Shown here piece after piece: positions 6,522 to 14,729 of a stretch of 34,478 bases of DNA. Within the stretch, counting starts at the first letter, position 1. Each line of letters opens with the position of its first letter. Made by a program: the position numbers and the translations under genes. The notes below the pieces were generated by a model. The model was not told where the DNA came from. It ran no database searches and saw nothing but the letters and a program-made list of their open reading frames with translations. The stretch comes from Planctomycetota bacterium. GTDB taxonomy: Bacteria; Planctomycetota; Brocadiia; Brocadiales; Brocadiaceae. Location: the NCBI GenBank assembly GCA_016188675.1, contig JACPHJ010000108.1:9892-44369 (forward strand), read 5' to 3'.

Positions 6522-8369
6522 TTATTCCTTTATTAACCCGAGTTGTGAGACGATTGCATAAATACCCGCATCCTTCAAGTAATTCGGGTCGTATTTCAGC
6601 ATCTGCAGGAGGTGCTCCCTTGCCCTTTGTTTGTCCCCTTTTGTAAAATAAATCATGCCGATATTTTTGTGTGCGCTGGCATTTTTCGGATCGAATCTGA
6701 CGGCCTTCATGAATTCGTCGAGCGCCATATCCCATAACCCCTGCTGGCAATAGACTGCCCCCAGATTGTTGTGGGCATTGGCATGGCTGGGCTGCAGCCG
6801 CAACGCCTCTCTGAGTTCATACACGGCCCTGTCTAAATCACCTTTTTCTGTGTACACGTAACCCAAATTACTGTGTACCTCAGCAAAGTCCTTATAGACC
6901 GACAACGCCCTTTGATACTGCACAACGGCCTCGTCCACCATGCCCTTTTTCATATACGCACTGCCGAGGTTATTAAAAATTTGGGGATTATACATACCCT
7001 GGCTAATTGCCTTATCAAAAAACTTAATGCTGTCATCCACCATACCCTTTTTAATACAGGCGTTCCCAAGGTTATAGTAAGCCTGTGGGAATACAGGCTT
7101 ATATTTTACTGCCTCAATATACTCCGTAATAGCCTTATCAATAAGCCCTTTGTCTATATACATCGTTCCCAGGCTGTTATGCCCTTCGGGGTAATTCTTT
7201 TTCAATCTGACGGCCTCTTCCAGTTCACAAATTGCCCTGTCCAGCGCCCCCTGCTTATAGAAATAATTTCCCAGATTATTATGCGCATCGTAATTCTGCG
7301 GCTGCTCGAGAAGAATTTTTGTCCAGAAGGTAAATTCATTCCGCCAATCCATGTTTCTCAAAACAGTCTTTGTGATAAAAAAAACGCATATTATTGATAT
7401 TAGTGGAACAGTAAAGGTGTACTTGTTCAACATGCTGTGGCGATAAACAGGAAATTTCCCCTGTTTCTTTACAGGAGATTGAGTAGTTACCCTGTTGAAT
7501 AAAAGCCCGCTTATCACGGTACAAAATCCGGCAGCCGGAAGATAGAGATAGCGATCCGCCATGATGTGCCCAATCGGTATAATGTTTAAGACCGGCAGCA
7601 GCGCTATAAAAAAACAAGGCATGAACAAACTATTTATCCGATTCCTGTTCAAAACAGATAAAGATGTATTGCCATTTATAGTTTTAAAAATAATAACACC
7701 CACAACTGCAAGCAGGATAAGACTTGTAATAAAGGAGGCATCAAAGATTGACAGGACGGGGGCAATCGTATAGTCCGCGCTCAGGTGAATCGGAAGAAAC
7801 ATGAGTTTCACATACGAAGCCAGTATTTTGGCCATAGTCATGAAGTTTATCGCGATGCTTCCTTTTACATAACCAACAGAAACCTCCAGCGGATTTTTTA
7901 AAATAATAAAGCGTATGCATAAATAAAAAAGACTTATCAGGACGTAACCAAGGTAGTAGTTGATAAAATCCCTCGCCCACCTTGATTTTGCAGGACTGAA
8001 TGATTCGTCGCTGCTTGTCCGTAAAACAGAAGGAGAACGTATCGTATCTTTTTGAACGGTTGAAAGCGAAGAAGGGTATTTCCGCATAAATAAGACCCAA
8101 TACAAAAGGATAAACAACGGCATCACAATCGCCGTCTCTTTGGAAAACAGGCTTAACAGATAGGATATAAGAGATAGTACGTAATAAACCGTCTTCTTCG
8201 ATAAGATCAGGCAAAGGCATGACAGAAAAATAAACAAGGCAGCAAATATATCTTCCCTGTAACTGACGGCGTTTACGGCCTCCGTCACGCAGGGATGAAT
8301 TGAAAATAGTATGGCCGATAACAATGCGACCGAACGAAGCCTTATAAGCCGCAAAAGTATGGCATACAA
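6522..8369 (-). CDS. TPR-repeat integral membrane protein (5' end damaged)
   Basis: The N-terminal half carries multiple membrane helices (for example LRSVALLSAILFSIHP, FAALFIFLSCLCLIL, TIVMPLFILLYWVLF-like stretches). The SIHPCVTEAVNAVSYREDI segment is typical of the planctomycete/delta TPR membrane family related to O-mannosyl/O-GlcNAc-like transferases. From residue about 355 on there are some seven TPR units (NNLGNYFYKQGALDRAI, NSLGTMYIDKGLIDKAI, NLGNACIKKGMVDDSI and so on). The marked start is a TTG in the middle of family sequence: YHLTNVILHTLNSV precedes it in frame without an ATG. The normal N-terminus survives in another frame at 8405-8578, so the gene is probably a 5'-disrupted pseudogene or a re-started protein. 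It follows phoU on the same strand. Confidence 0.75.
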   Translation of the reverse strand: MYAILLRLIRLRSVALLSAILFSIHPCVTEAVNAVSYREDIFAALFIFLSCLCLILSKKTVYYVLSLISYLLSLFSKETAIVMPLFILLYWVLFMRKYPSSLSTVQKDTIRSPSVLRTSSDESFSPAKSRWARDFINYYLGYVLISLFYLCIRFIILKNPLEVSVGYVKGSIAINFMTMAKILASYVKLMFLPIHLSADYTIAPVLSIFDASFITSLILLAVVGVIIFKTINGNTSLSVLNRNRINSLFMPCFFIALLPVLNIIPIGHIMADRYLYLPAAGFCTVISGLLFNRVTTQSPVKKQGKFPVYRHSMLNKYTFTVPLISIICVFFITKTVLRNMDWRNEFTFWTKILLEQPQNYDAHNNLGNYFYKQGALDRAICELEEAVRLKKNYPEGHNSLGTMYIDKGLIDKAITEYIEAVKYKPVFPQAYYNLGNACIKKGMVDDSIKFFDKAISQGMYNPQIFNNLGSAYMKKGMVDEAVVQYQRALSVYKDFAEVHSNLGYVYTEKGDLDRAVYELREALRLQPSHANAHNNLGAVYCQQGLWDMALDEFMKAVRFDPKNASAHKNIGMIYFTKGDKQRAREHLLQMLKYDPNYLKDAGIYAIVSQLGLIKE

Positions 8370-8404
8370 GAGAACACTATTTAGTGTGTGGAGGATAACG
8401 TTTG

Positions 8405-8578
8405 TCAGGTGGTATCGATAACCCCGATGTCGTCGTAAACAAATCCGCTATAGAGTGAGTTCAGGAAAACACATAGTGGCACAATTGCCAGCAGTATGTA
8501 TAGAAGTTTGGAACTTGAACTCGCCGCTGGCGAAGGTGATGCTCGTAAATATGTGGCGTTATTATTTTTGATAGACAC
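8405..8578 (-). pseudogene. detached N-terminus of the TPR membrane protein
   Basis: A GTG directly after the phoU stop opens 57 codons, including a hydrophobic segment (LLYILLAIVPLCVFLNSLYSG) and FVYDDIGVID, the standard opening of this TPR membrane family. It ends in TGA at 8405-8407 while the next family segment (YHLTNVILH) continues in another frame. The stretch normally lying between these motifs, some tens of residues, is absent. This points to a deletion with frame change near 8405-8425. Confidence 0.6.
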
Positions 8579-9250
8579 CTATTGTTCATCCAGGCTATAG
8601 GCGCGGTGTTTGACGACCTTTGCTTTGACGATATATACAACTTCTTCAGCAATATTGGTGGAGTGGTCGGCGATCCTTTCCAGATGACGGGAAATCAGGA
8701 TCAGATGGACTGCCCGCGTTATATTTGCCGGATCCTGCATCATGTAAGTCAATAATTCCCGGAATATCTGATCATTCAGGGCATCTACCGTGGAGTCCCG
8801 CTCGTACACCGAACGTGCCAGTTCTGTATCCCGGTTTACAAAGGCGTCGATACTGTCTTTGACCATGGTCTGGGTAATCGTTGCCATCCTCGGAATATCA
8901 ATGAGTGGTTTCAGTTGCGGCTCCTGACAGAGGGGAATCACGCGTTCCGCAATATTGACGGCAAGGTCGCCCATGCGCTCCAGATTGTTGGTAATCTTGA
9001 TTGACGATGTAATAAACCTGAGGTCAATAGCCAATGGCTGCCGCAATGCCAGCAAATCCACACATTGTTTATCAATCTCCAGTTCCAGGGCGTCCACCTG
9101 CTCATCATTTTGCACAACGAGGCGCGCCAAATCACTGTCCCTCTCGATCAGTGATTTCACGGCATTGGCAATTGCCGTCTCTATCATGGAGGCCATCTGG
9201 ATGAGATTTTTCCTGAGCGCCCCTAATTGTTGATCAAAATGTCTTTCCAT
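8579..9250 (-). CDS. phoU: phosphate transport system regulator PhoU
   Basis: A 223-residue all-helical protein with the two tandem PhoU domains. MERHFDQQLGALRKNLIQMASMIETAI opens the first. Characteristic E/DxxxD metal-binding patterns appear as DEQVDALELEIDKQC (about 48-62) and the second-repeat counterpart RDSTVDALNDQIFREL. NLERMGDLAVNIAE and HLERIADHSTNIAEEVVY are the family's paired signature segments. PhoU restrains PstSCAB/PhoR signalling and limits phosphate uptake when phosphate is abundant. It starts one base after the pstB stop, so the two are cotranscribed. pstS, pstC, pstA and phoBR are not in this window. Confidence 0.96.
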   Translation of the reverse strand: MERHFDQQLGALRKNLIQMASMIETAIANAVKSLIERDSDLARLVVQNDEQVDALELEIDKQCVDLLALRQPLAIDLRFITSSIKITNNLERMGDLAVNIAERVIPLCQEPQLKPLIDIPRMATITQTMVKDSIDAFVNRDTELARSVYERDSTVDALNDQIFRELLTYMMQDPANITRAVHLILISRHLERIADHSTNIAEEVVYIVKAKVVKHRAYSLDEQ

Positions 9251-9251
9251 A

Positions 9252-10037
9252 TTATCCGAATCGCCCCGTGATGTAATCTTCTGTAACTTTCTTATCAGGG
9301 TTTGTAAATATCTCTGTAGTTATATTATACTCTATCAACTGCCCGTTCAATAAAAATCCTGTATAATCCGAAATGCGCGCCGCCTGCTGCATGTTATGGG
9401 TAACAATCGCTATCGTGTAATATTTTTTTAAGTCCTCGATTAACTCTTCGATCCTCGCTGTTGCCGTTGGATCAAGCGCAGAACAGGGTTCGTCCATCAG
9501 CAGAACTTCAGGGTCAACCGCCAGTGCACGGGCAATACACAACCGTTGCTGCTGTCCCCCGGAAAGTCCAATCGCACTCTGATTTAACCGATCTTTAACT
9601 TCATTCCAGAGGGCCGACTTGGACAAACTATATTCCACTATCTCATCCAATCGTTTCTTATTACTTACTCCGGACAGCCTCGGGCCGAATGCCACATTAT
9701 CATAAATGGATTTGGGAAAAGGATTCGGTCTCTGAAATACCATGCCAACGCGTCGTCTGAGATCGACAAGGTCAACGTCCCGATCATACACATTTTTGTT
9801 ATCCAATAATACTTTTCCATCAACCAGCACATCGCTGGTTATTTCGGAAATACGATTAATTGACTTAACCAAAGTCGATTTTCCACAACCCGAAGGCCCT
9901 ATGATGGCCGTAACCTTACACTCAAGGAACCCCATGGAAACATTGTCTATGGCCTTATATTGCCCGTAATAAAAGGTCAGTCCCTCTAATTTTATCTTTG
10001 CCTTCTGTCGCCCTCTTATACCTTTTTCAACTTGCAT
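9252..10037 (-). CDS. pstB: phosphate ABC transporter ATP-binding protein PstB
   Basis: A 261-residue ABC ATPase. Walker [10 protein letters not shown] (47-55), Q-loop [22 protein letters not shown] (PstB-specific wording), signature LSGGQQQR (158-165), Walker B VLLMDEP (178-184) and H-loop THNM are all present. It energises PstCA-mediated high-affinity phosphate import at the inner membrane. ATG at 10037 is preceded by AGAAGG at a somewhat long spacing. The first 14 residues extend beyond typical PstB, and a shorter start is not obvious. The gene is directly downstream of the Pho-box-like array (10126-10164) and forms an operon with phoU. Confidence 0.97.
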   Translation of the reverse strand: MQVEKGIRGRQKAKIKLEGLTFYYGQYKAIDNVSMGFLECKVTAIIGPSGCGKSTLVKSINRISEITSDVLVDGKVLLDNKNVYDRDVDLVDLRRRVGMVFQRPNPFPKSIYDNVAFGPRLSGVSNKKRLDEIVEYSLSKSALWNEVKDRLNQSAIGLSGGQQQRLCIARALAVDPEVLLMDEPCSALDPTATARIEELIEDLKKYYTIAIVTHNMQQAARISDYTGFLLNGQLIEYNITTEIFTNPDKKVTEDYITGRFG

Positions 10038-10125
10038 AAGAAAAATGACCTTCTTTTAAAATTCCCAGGTATCTCCGAAATAACCTCGGTTATATTTATA
10101 GTAAATTCATTTTATACCCTTCTAT

Positions 10126-10164
10126 TGTTAAGAAATTGTTAAGACTGTGTTAAGATTATGTTAA
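10126..10164 (-). promoter_or_regulatory. Pho-box-like array of four 11-bp-spaced repeats upstream of pstB
   Basis: TGTTAA occurs at 10126, 10137, 10148 and 10159, exactly 11 bp apart, so all four lie on one helix face. Read toward pstB these are TTAACA units, like the TT(A/T)ACA repeats bound by PhoP/PhoB-type regulators. A TATAAA-like -10 lies about nine bases beyond the last unit in the pstB direction, as in activator-dependent pho promoters. The array overlaps the modC stop region. Confidence 0.75.
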
Positions 10165-11028
10165 GACTTTAAATAAAATTACATCGGAAGATTTAGCGCC
10201 GATAACGACATCATCCCCCACCTTTAAATTCAACCTATCAACCTCTTCCGTATCAATCAGGGTCTTAAAATACTGGTCGTCGTGCATAACGGTAACCGCT
10301 GCCATGATAGAATCAGATTCTATACCAATTACCTTCCCTACAATCTGGATACGGGTGCTTAACTTTTTTCCCAGAAAAACCTCTTCCGGCGTTCCCTCCT
10401 TCACAACCCTTCCGGACTCCAGCACAACCACATAGTCTGCCAGTTTATATACCTCGGTTACATCGTGGGTCACGTAAAGGGTTGTTACATGAAACTGTGT
10501 TATGATCTTTTTTAAATCTTCCTGCAATTGCCTGCGTGTCTCCCAGTCAAGGGCAGAAAGCGGTTCATCAAGCAGGAGGATGTCCGGTTTTCTTGCAAGC
10601 GCCCGAATCAAAGCAACCCTTTGTTTTTGTCCCCCGGATAACTGAGCAGGGTAATGACGTTCGTAGCCGGATAAGCCTACAAGGGATATGAGATCTTTTA
10701 ATTCGTTCAATCGTTTTTTTTCCTTTATTCCGTAAGCGACATTTCTCTCCACCGTCAGATGGGGAAATAAGGCAAAGTCCTGAAATACAAAGCCAACGGA
10801 ACGCCACTGCGGGGGAAGATGAATTCCTTGTGTTTCGTTAAACCATACTTCTTTTCCATGGAGGACTATTCCGCTATCGGCCATTTCCAAACCGGAAATA
10901 ATGCGCAGGATACTTGATTTACCCGCTCCGGAAGGCCCAAATAATGCCGTTACCTTTCCACGGGGGATTTCAAAGGCCACGTCCAGCCGGAACTCTTTCC
11001 AAGTTTTTTGAAGTGAAATATTCAGCAC
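10156..11028 (-). CDS. modC: molybdate ABC transporter ATP-binding protein ModC
   Basis: A 290-residue ABC ATPase with Walker A GPSGAGKSS (31-39), Q-loop FVFQDFALFPHLTV, signature LSGGQKQR (130-137), Walker B ILLLDEP (150-156) and switch THDV. The last about 65 residues (IQIVGKVIGIESDSIMAAVTVMH..VGDDVVIGAKSSDVILFKV) form one TOBE domain. It is shorter than enterobacterial ModC. It powers molybdate import. ATG lies one base beyond the modB stop. The 3' end, with its TAA, overlaps the Pho-box-like array of the next operon. Sulfate/thiosulfate CysA is a less likely alternative, given the adjacent mod genes. Confidence 0.93.
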   Translation of the reverse strand: MLNISLQKTWKEFRLDVAFEIPRGKVTALFGPSGAGKSSILRIISGLEMADSGIVLHGKEVWFNETQGIHLPPQWRSVGFVFQDFALFPHLTVERNVAYGIKEKKRLNELKDLISLVGLSGYERHYPAQLSGGQKQRVALIRALARKPDILLLDEPLSALDWETRRQLQEDLKKIITQFHVTTLYVTHDVTEVYKLADYVVVLESGRVVKEGTPEEVFLGKKLSTRIQIVGKVIGIESDSIMAAVTVMHDDQYFKTLIDTEEVDRLNLKVGDDVVIGAKSSDVILFKVLT

Positions 11029-11029
11029 A

Positions 11030-11728
11030 TTAGACAGTCCGTATAAATCTTCTGTTTATAAAATAAACTGCGGCAAGGATTATGAATGAGAAAGACAACA
11101 GTATCGCCGAATATATATTCGCACTCCCATAATTCAGCGACTGCACCTCGTCGTAAATGGCCACCGAAGCAACCTTCGTAATCCCCGGAATGTTTCCGCC
11201 AATCATGAGTACGACCCCAAATTCGCCCAGGGTATGAGCAAAAGAAAGCACACAACCCGTAATAATACCCTGACGGGACAGGGGCAGGATAACAGAAAAG
11301 AAGGTGTATACATGCGACCGGCCCAATGACCACGATGCTTCGAGTAATTTTCTGTCAACCCCTGCAAAAGCCGTCTGAAAAGGCTGCACGGCAAAGGGGA
11401 GACTATAAATGAACGAACCCAGAACAAGCCCTTCAAAGGAAAATGCAAGGGTCTTATTGAATGCAGCCTCATACCATTGCCCAATGAAGCTGTTACCTCC
11501 GACAATCATAAGGAGATAAAAACCCAAAACAGTTGGAGGAAGCACGAGGGGCAATGCCACCACGGATTCTGCAATAAATTTCCATCGTGTCTTTGAAAAA
11601 ACAAGCCAATAGGCAACCGGAATACCCACGATGAACAACAAGACCATGGTAACAAGGGAAAGTTTTAATGATAAGAAAAGTGGCGCAGCAAAATTCATTG
11701 ATGTTAGTACATTATAAAAATATTTCAA
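11030..11728 (-). CDS. modB: molybdate ABC transporter permease ModB
   Basis: A 232-residue permease with five to six membrane helices. The ABC-coupling EAA loop EASWSLGRSHVYTFFSVILPLSRQGIITG and the ModB/CysT motif VALPLVLPPTVLGFYLL are present. It forms the inner-membrane channel with ModC and receives molybdate from ModA. The annotated start is a TTG (11728) that touches the 28-bp palindrome at 11729-11756. ATG at 11698 (MNFAAPLFLSLKLSL) aligns better with other ModB proteins and is the more likely start. Neither has a convincing RBS. Operon order is modA, modB, modC. Confidence 0.93.
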   Translation of the reverse strand: MKYFYNVLTSMNFAAPLFLSLKLSLVTMVLLFIVGIPVAYWLVFSKTRWKFIAESVVALPLVLPPTVLGFYLLMIVGGNSFIGQWYEAAFNKTLAFSFEGLVLGSFIYSLPFAVQPFQTAFAGVDRKLLEASWSLGRSHVYTFFSVILPLSRQGIITGCVLSFAHTLGEFGVVLMIGGNIPGITKVASVAIYDEVQSLNYGSANIYSAILLSFSFIILAAVYFINRRFIRTV

Positions 11729-11785
11729 GTAGTGGCAAGGCGCGCCTTGCCACTACGGCCTTTTCCGACTTGTTCGGGTTAGGGT
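11729..11785 (+). repeat. palindromic element family I between modA and modB
   Basis: A perfect 28-bp palindrome with arms GTAGTGGCAAGGCG and CGCCTTGCCACTAC (11729-11756), then GG and the conserved tail CCGACTTGTTCGGG TTAGGG. It separates modA from modB. The tail overlaps the end of modA, so the element supplies its stop codon. In RNA the stem could act as an intra-operon attenuator or mRNA-stability element. Confidence 0.8.
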
Positions 11786-12648
11786 AAAATAAATCCGTAA
11801 TCGGAAAGTACTTTTTTCCCTTTCTTCGCCTGTACAAACTCTAAAAAAGTCTTTACGCTGGATTTGTCTTTACCTCTTTGCAGCACGGTATATGCCTGTT
11901 CCAGCCTGCTATACGATTCAGTAGGAATAATCCAGTAGCTTCCACTCTCAGACATGCCGGGTGAAATCGCCAGCGACATGGCAATAATTCCGGCATCGGC
12001 GGCGCCTGTCTGAACAAATTGCGCCGTCTGTGAGATGTTTTCGCCAAAGACCAGCTTGCCCTGAACCTTGTCCAGAAGTCCGTAATACCGAAGCGACTCC
12101 TCCGCAGCACGCCCATACGGGGCGTGTTTAGGGTTCGCGATGGCTATTTTTTTTATCTTGGGATTGAGAACAATAATGAGTCCCTTTTGGGGATTTAATG
12201 ATGAATTTTTGGGTACCAAAAGCACTATCTTTCCAATAGCGTAAATTTTTCGTTGGCCTTTCACGGCAAAACCTTCTTCTTCAAGACGCTCTGGATAAGA
12301 AGCGTCAGCAGAAAAAAATATATCAAAAGGAGCACCCTGCTTAATTTGTGCATAAAAATTACCCGAAGAGCCATACGAAACTTCCACCCTGATGCCGGGA
12401 TGTGTCTTTTCAAAGTCGCGACAAATCTCATTCATGGCAAAATTCAAATCAGAGGCCGCGGCGATAAGTATCTTTTCAACCGCCCAAACGTTGCTGGAAA
12501 AATAAATCGTCAAAAATATCACTACTGTACATTGTAACAACCATTTAACCTTCCTCTTTCCCCTCCTTGCGAAGGAGGGGATGAAGGGGTGGTAAAATAC
12601 CTGCCAAAAGAAGCAGTTTTTACAGTGTAATACCTTAATTTGCTGCAT
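11779..12648 (-). CDS. modA: molybdate-binding protein ModA (periplasmic)
   Basis: The mature part starts near residue 57 (VEKILIAAASDLNFAMNEI) and shows the ModA signatures SYGSSGNFYAQIKQGAPFDIFFSADASYPERL and ANPKHAPYGRAAEESL. It captures molybdate/tungstate for ModBC. The hydrophobic signal (LLQCTVVIFLTIYFSSNVWA) is preceded by about 38 residues partly encoded by a dispersed repeat (12551-12597, giving HPFIPSFARRG). The ATG at 12648 is therefore doubtful. A TTG directly before LQCTVV, with GAGGAAGG upstream, could be used instead. The annotated start overlaps the Mop gene by 14 bp. The stop lies in the palindromic element, so both ends of the gene have been reshaped by repeats. Confidence 0.9.
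   Translation of the reverse strand: MQQIKVLHCKNCFFWQVFYHPFIPSFARRGKRKVKWLLQCTVVIFLTIYFSSNVWAVEKILIAAASDLNFAMNEICRDFEKTHPGIRVEVSYGSSGNFYAQIKQGAPFDIFFSADASYPERLEEEGFAVKGQRKIYAIGKIVLLVPKNSSLNPQKGLIIVLNPKIKKIAIANPKHAPYGRAAEESLRYYGLLDKVQGKLVFGENISQTAQFVQTGAADAGIIAMSLAISPGMSESGSYWIIPTESYSRLEQAYTVLQRGKDKSSVKTFLEFVQAKKGKKVLSDYGFILP
12551..12597. repeat. CCCCTCCTT/AAGGAGGGG repeat inside the 5' end of modA
   Basis: Inverted words CCCCTCCTT (12560-12568) and AAGGAGGGG (12572-12580) continue into ATGAAGGGGTGG. This is a common dispersed intergenic repeat type. Here it lies between the modA start codon and signal sequence, and its minus-strand AAGGAGG may serve as a Shine-Dalgarno. Confidence 0.55.
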
Positions 12649-13057
12649 GACTTGCTTCCTTTGACAATATCAATTCGGTTGATTTAACAATCGCTGTAAC
12701 TTCATCACCCTCGCAAATGTTCATTTCCCTTAAAGAAGTATTGGTAATAAAGGCGTGGAGCATGTCTCCCTGAGATTCCACAAAGACCTTTGACAACACG
12801 TCCCCCTGGATAATCTGTTTTACGATCCCTCTTACCCTGTTCCTTGCGCTCAACATGCCTGAAAAGGATTTTGCGAGCATAATATCCGTACCCTTTACAA
12901 GCACATGAATAGTATCACCCGCCGAAAGATGCATGTCTTCGCATGAAGCCTTTGTAATTATGACGCTCAAGGGTATCTCCTTCCATAAAATTTGCACATG
13001 AGAATGGATTTGGCCTTGAATCACATTGACAATTTTTCCGCAAAGCCTGTTTGCCAT
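12635..13057 (-). CDS. tandem Mop/TOBE molybdate-binding protein (molbindin-like)
   Basis: A 140-residue cytosolic protein made of two Mop domains. Repeat 1 is MANRLCGKIVNVIQGQIHSHVQI..AGDTIHVLVKGTDIMLAKS (1-64). Repeat 2 is LSARNRVRGIVKQIIQGDVLSKVFVES..EGDEVTAIVKSTELILSKE (69-135). The SARN, GxIxxIxxGxxxxxV and VKxTxxxLxK patterns are the molybdate-binding hallmarks. Such proteins buffer molybdate or act as the sensing half of ModE. Here the DNA-binding ModE protein next door lacks Mop domains, so this protein probably supplies that function separately. It overlaps modA by 14 bp and starts 27 bp after the modE stop, in one operon. Confidence 0.9.
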   Translation of the reverse strand: MANRLCGKIVNVIQGQIHSHVQILWKEIPLSVIITKASCEDMHLSAGDTIHVLVKGTDIMLAKSFSGMLSARNRVRGIVKQIIQGDVLSKVFVESQGDMLHAFITNTSLREMNICEGDEVTAIVKSTELILSKEASHAAN

Positions 13058-13084
13058 ATTACAGTTAACGACAAAAGAAAGTTG

Positions 13085-13480
13085 TCATTTCGTATTTGAA
13101 TTTGTTTTGGATTTAGATATTCGGATTTCGAAATTTTCAAAAATTCGATTGTATTCCTTTTTCATCAGAGTGGCTATTCTATCGTTAAATTTTTTATACT
13201 TTGAAATCAGTTCACGTGCTTCGGGCGTCAGGGTTGCCCCGCCGCCTCCCTTCCCACCCGTGGCAACCTTCAACAATTTTATACCCAACACCTTTTCTGT
13301 GGCCTTGATCTTTCCCCACGCCGCCCGATACGACATGCCTAATTCCCTGGACGCGGCATTCAAAGACCCCAGACGGTCTACAGACTCCAGCAGCATCTTA
13401 CGTCCTTCGGCAAAGGCGATGCCGCCCTTTTCTTCCAGCCATATCTTAAATTTCGCTTTCATATGAATTTTGTCATTCAT
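13085..13480 (-). CDS. ModE-type HTH regulator without Mop domains
   Basis: A 131-residue protein with the N-terminal ModE winged helix-turn-helix: ALLES-like KMLLESVDRLGSLNAASRELGMSYRAAWGKI (28-58), followed by the wing ATGGKGGGGATLTPEARELI, a wording specific to ModE/LysR-like molybdate regulators. It ends in a basic tail and has no TOBE/Mop domain, so molybdate sensing probably involves the neighbouring Mop protein. ATG at 13462 (MKAKFKIWLEEKGGI) is the more usual start than 13480, and would leave the operator 18 bp upstream. It heads the modE-mop-modABC operon and likely represses it when molybdate is sufficient. Confidence 0.88.
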   Translation of the reverse strand: MNDKIHMKAKFKIWLEEKGGIAFAEGRKMLLESVDRLGSLNAASRELGMSYRAAWGKIKATEKVLGIKLLKVATGGKGGGGATLTPEARELISKYKKFNDRIATLMKKEYNRIFENFEIRISKSKTNSNTK

Positions 13481-13499
13481 TATGCCTAATATGGCATAA
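13480..13499 (-). promoter_or_regulatory. ModE-type operator at the mod operon start
   Basis: Perfect inverted repeat TTATGCC (13480-13486) and GGCATAA (13493-13499) around TAATAT. It overlaps the first possible start codon of modE and is extended by CA/CG flanks, giving an overall CGTTAT..ATAATG outline like known ModE sites. Autoregulation is inferred. Confidence 0.7.
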
Positions 13500-13611
13500 C
13501 GATGTCAATAAAAATTTAGGTCTTCAGCCACCTTAATTGTTGAGGAATTCGTTTGAATAATTCAAATACCATTGAATTTGCTATCCTTTTCTGATAATAT
13601 TTTTCTGTGCT

Positions 13612-13770
13612 GGTTCGGGCTTGTAGCCTGAACCGAAACATTTTGGTTCAATCGAGGACGATTGAACCAGCAAAAAGGCAAAAAATCCCCCTTAAAAAAG
13701 GGGGCAAAGGGGGTTGTAAAATTATCAAAAAAACACAACCCCCTAAATCCCCCTTTTCTAAGGGGGATTG
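13612..13770. repeat. cluster of three palindromes between modE and the site-2 protease gene
   Basis: GGTTCGGGCT/AGCCTGAACC (13612-13634, one mismatch), TGGTTCAATCG/CGATTGAACCA (13644-13669, perfect) and AATCCCCCTTA/TAAGGGGGATT (about 13684-13769) follow each other. The last includes AAAGGGGGTTGT and its complement inside. They account for the whole spacer. An ORF through them is an artefact. Confidence 0.7.
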
Positions 13771-13806
13771 CCTTGATTCCAAAACAATTTCGGAATAAAT
13801 AACTAA

Positions 13807-14622
13807 ATGGCTTTGGAAGAATTCAATTCGTCAAACTTTTTTAGCAAGGCGCGTATCCACGTCTTGCTATTCATTGCGACTTTTTTGACGACCTATTACG
13901 TGAACGGGCTGTGGTACTCGATCACCATCATGACGATACTGCTTTCCCATGAGTTGGGGCACTTTTTCATGTGCCGCAAATATCATGTCGCAGCCACCAT
14001 GCCTTATTTCCTGCCGCTCCCGTTTCCGCCTTTTGGCACCTTTGGCGCCGTGATCAAGATGAAGGGACTTATACCCGACAAGAAGGCATTGTTTGATATA
14101 GGCGCTGCAGGCCCGCTGATGGGACTTTTCTTTGCCGTTCCTGCCATTATTATAGGCTTAAATCTCTCTGACGTACGTCCGGTGCCCAGCGATTCATCCC
14201 AATACCTGGGTCTCGGAGAACCGATTTTGTTCTCATTTCTTTCCAAACTCGTATTCGGCCATCTCCCCGAAGGCATGGATATTTACCTTCACCCCGTTGC
14301 CTTTGCAGGCTGGGCGGGATTATTCGTTACGGCTCTTAATCTGTTGCCCATTGGACAGCTCGATGGCGGACACATTATGTACGCCCTATTGGGCAAAAAA
14401 AGCAGTATTGTTTATCGTATAGGCATCTTCCTTTTCTGTGTAATCGCCATATTCATGTATCCAGGCTGGATGGTTTTTGCCATACTGCTCCTGCTCTTCG
14501 GATTTCGCCACCCCTCCCCCACAGATGAGATTGCCACACTTGACCGCAAGCGTAAGATACTCGGCGTTATTCTATTTATCATATTTCTTCTTTCATTTAC
14601 CCCTGTACCACTAAGATTTTAA
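13807..14622 (+). CDS. site-2 protease family zinc metalloprotease (M50)
   Basis: A 271-residue polytopic membrane protein. The zinc motif HELGH (48-52) lies in the hydrophobic segment SITIMTILLSHELGHFFMC. The third ligand sits in NLLPIGQLDGGH (178-189, Asp186). FPPFGTFGAVIKMKG and the GAAGPLMGL turn are typical of stand-alone S2P/SREBP-protease-like enzymes without a PDZ domain. Such proteases cut membrane-embedded regulators inside the bilayer. No substrate or anti-sigma factor is adjacent. There is no clear RBS before the ATG, and the palindrome cluster lies immediately upstream. mnmA follows after 107 bp on the same strand. Confidence 0.92.
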   Translation: MALEEFNSSNFFSKARIHVLLFIATFLTTYYVNGLWYSITIMTILLSHELGHFFMCRKYHVAATMPYFLPLPFPPFGTFGAVIKMKGLIPDKKALFDIGAAGPLMGLFFAVPAIIIGLNLSDVRPVPSDSSQYLGLGEPILFSFLSKLVFGHLPEGMDIYLHPVAFAGWAGLFVTALNLLPIGQLDGGHIMYALLGKKSSIVYRIGIFLFCVIAIFMYPGWMVFAILLLLFGFRHPSPTDEIATLDRKRKILGVILFIIFLLSFTPVPLRF

Positions 14623-14729
14623 TCGTGTAGAGGCTGAAAACTTCCAGTTCCTACCATTATGGTATACATAAACATTCTTTGTGACATTTAATCCGTGTAA
14701 TCTGTGAAATCTGTGGTTCCTTTTAAAAC

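Noticed and set aside
13607..13798. 63-codon plus-strand ORF
   Set aside because: It runs through three palindromic repeats (translating PPKSPFSKG-type repeat peptide) and has no RBS.
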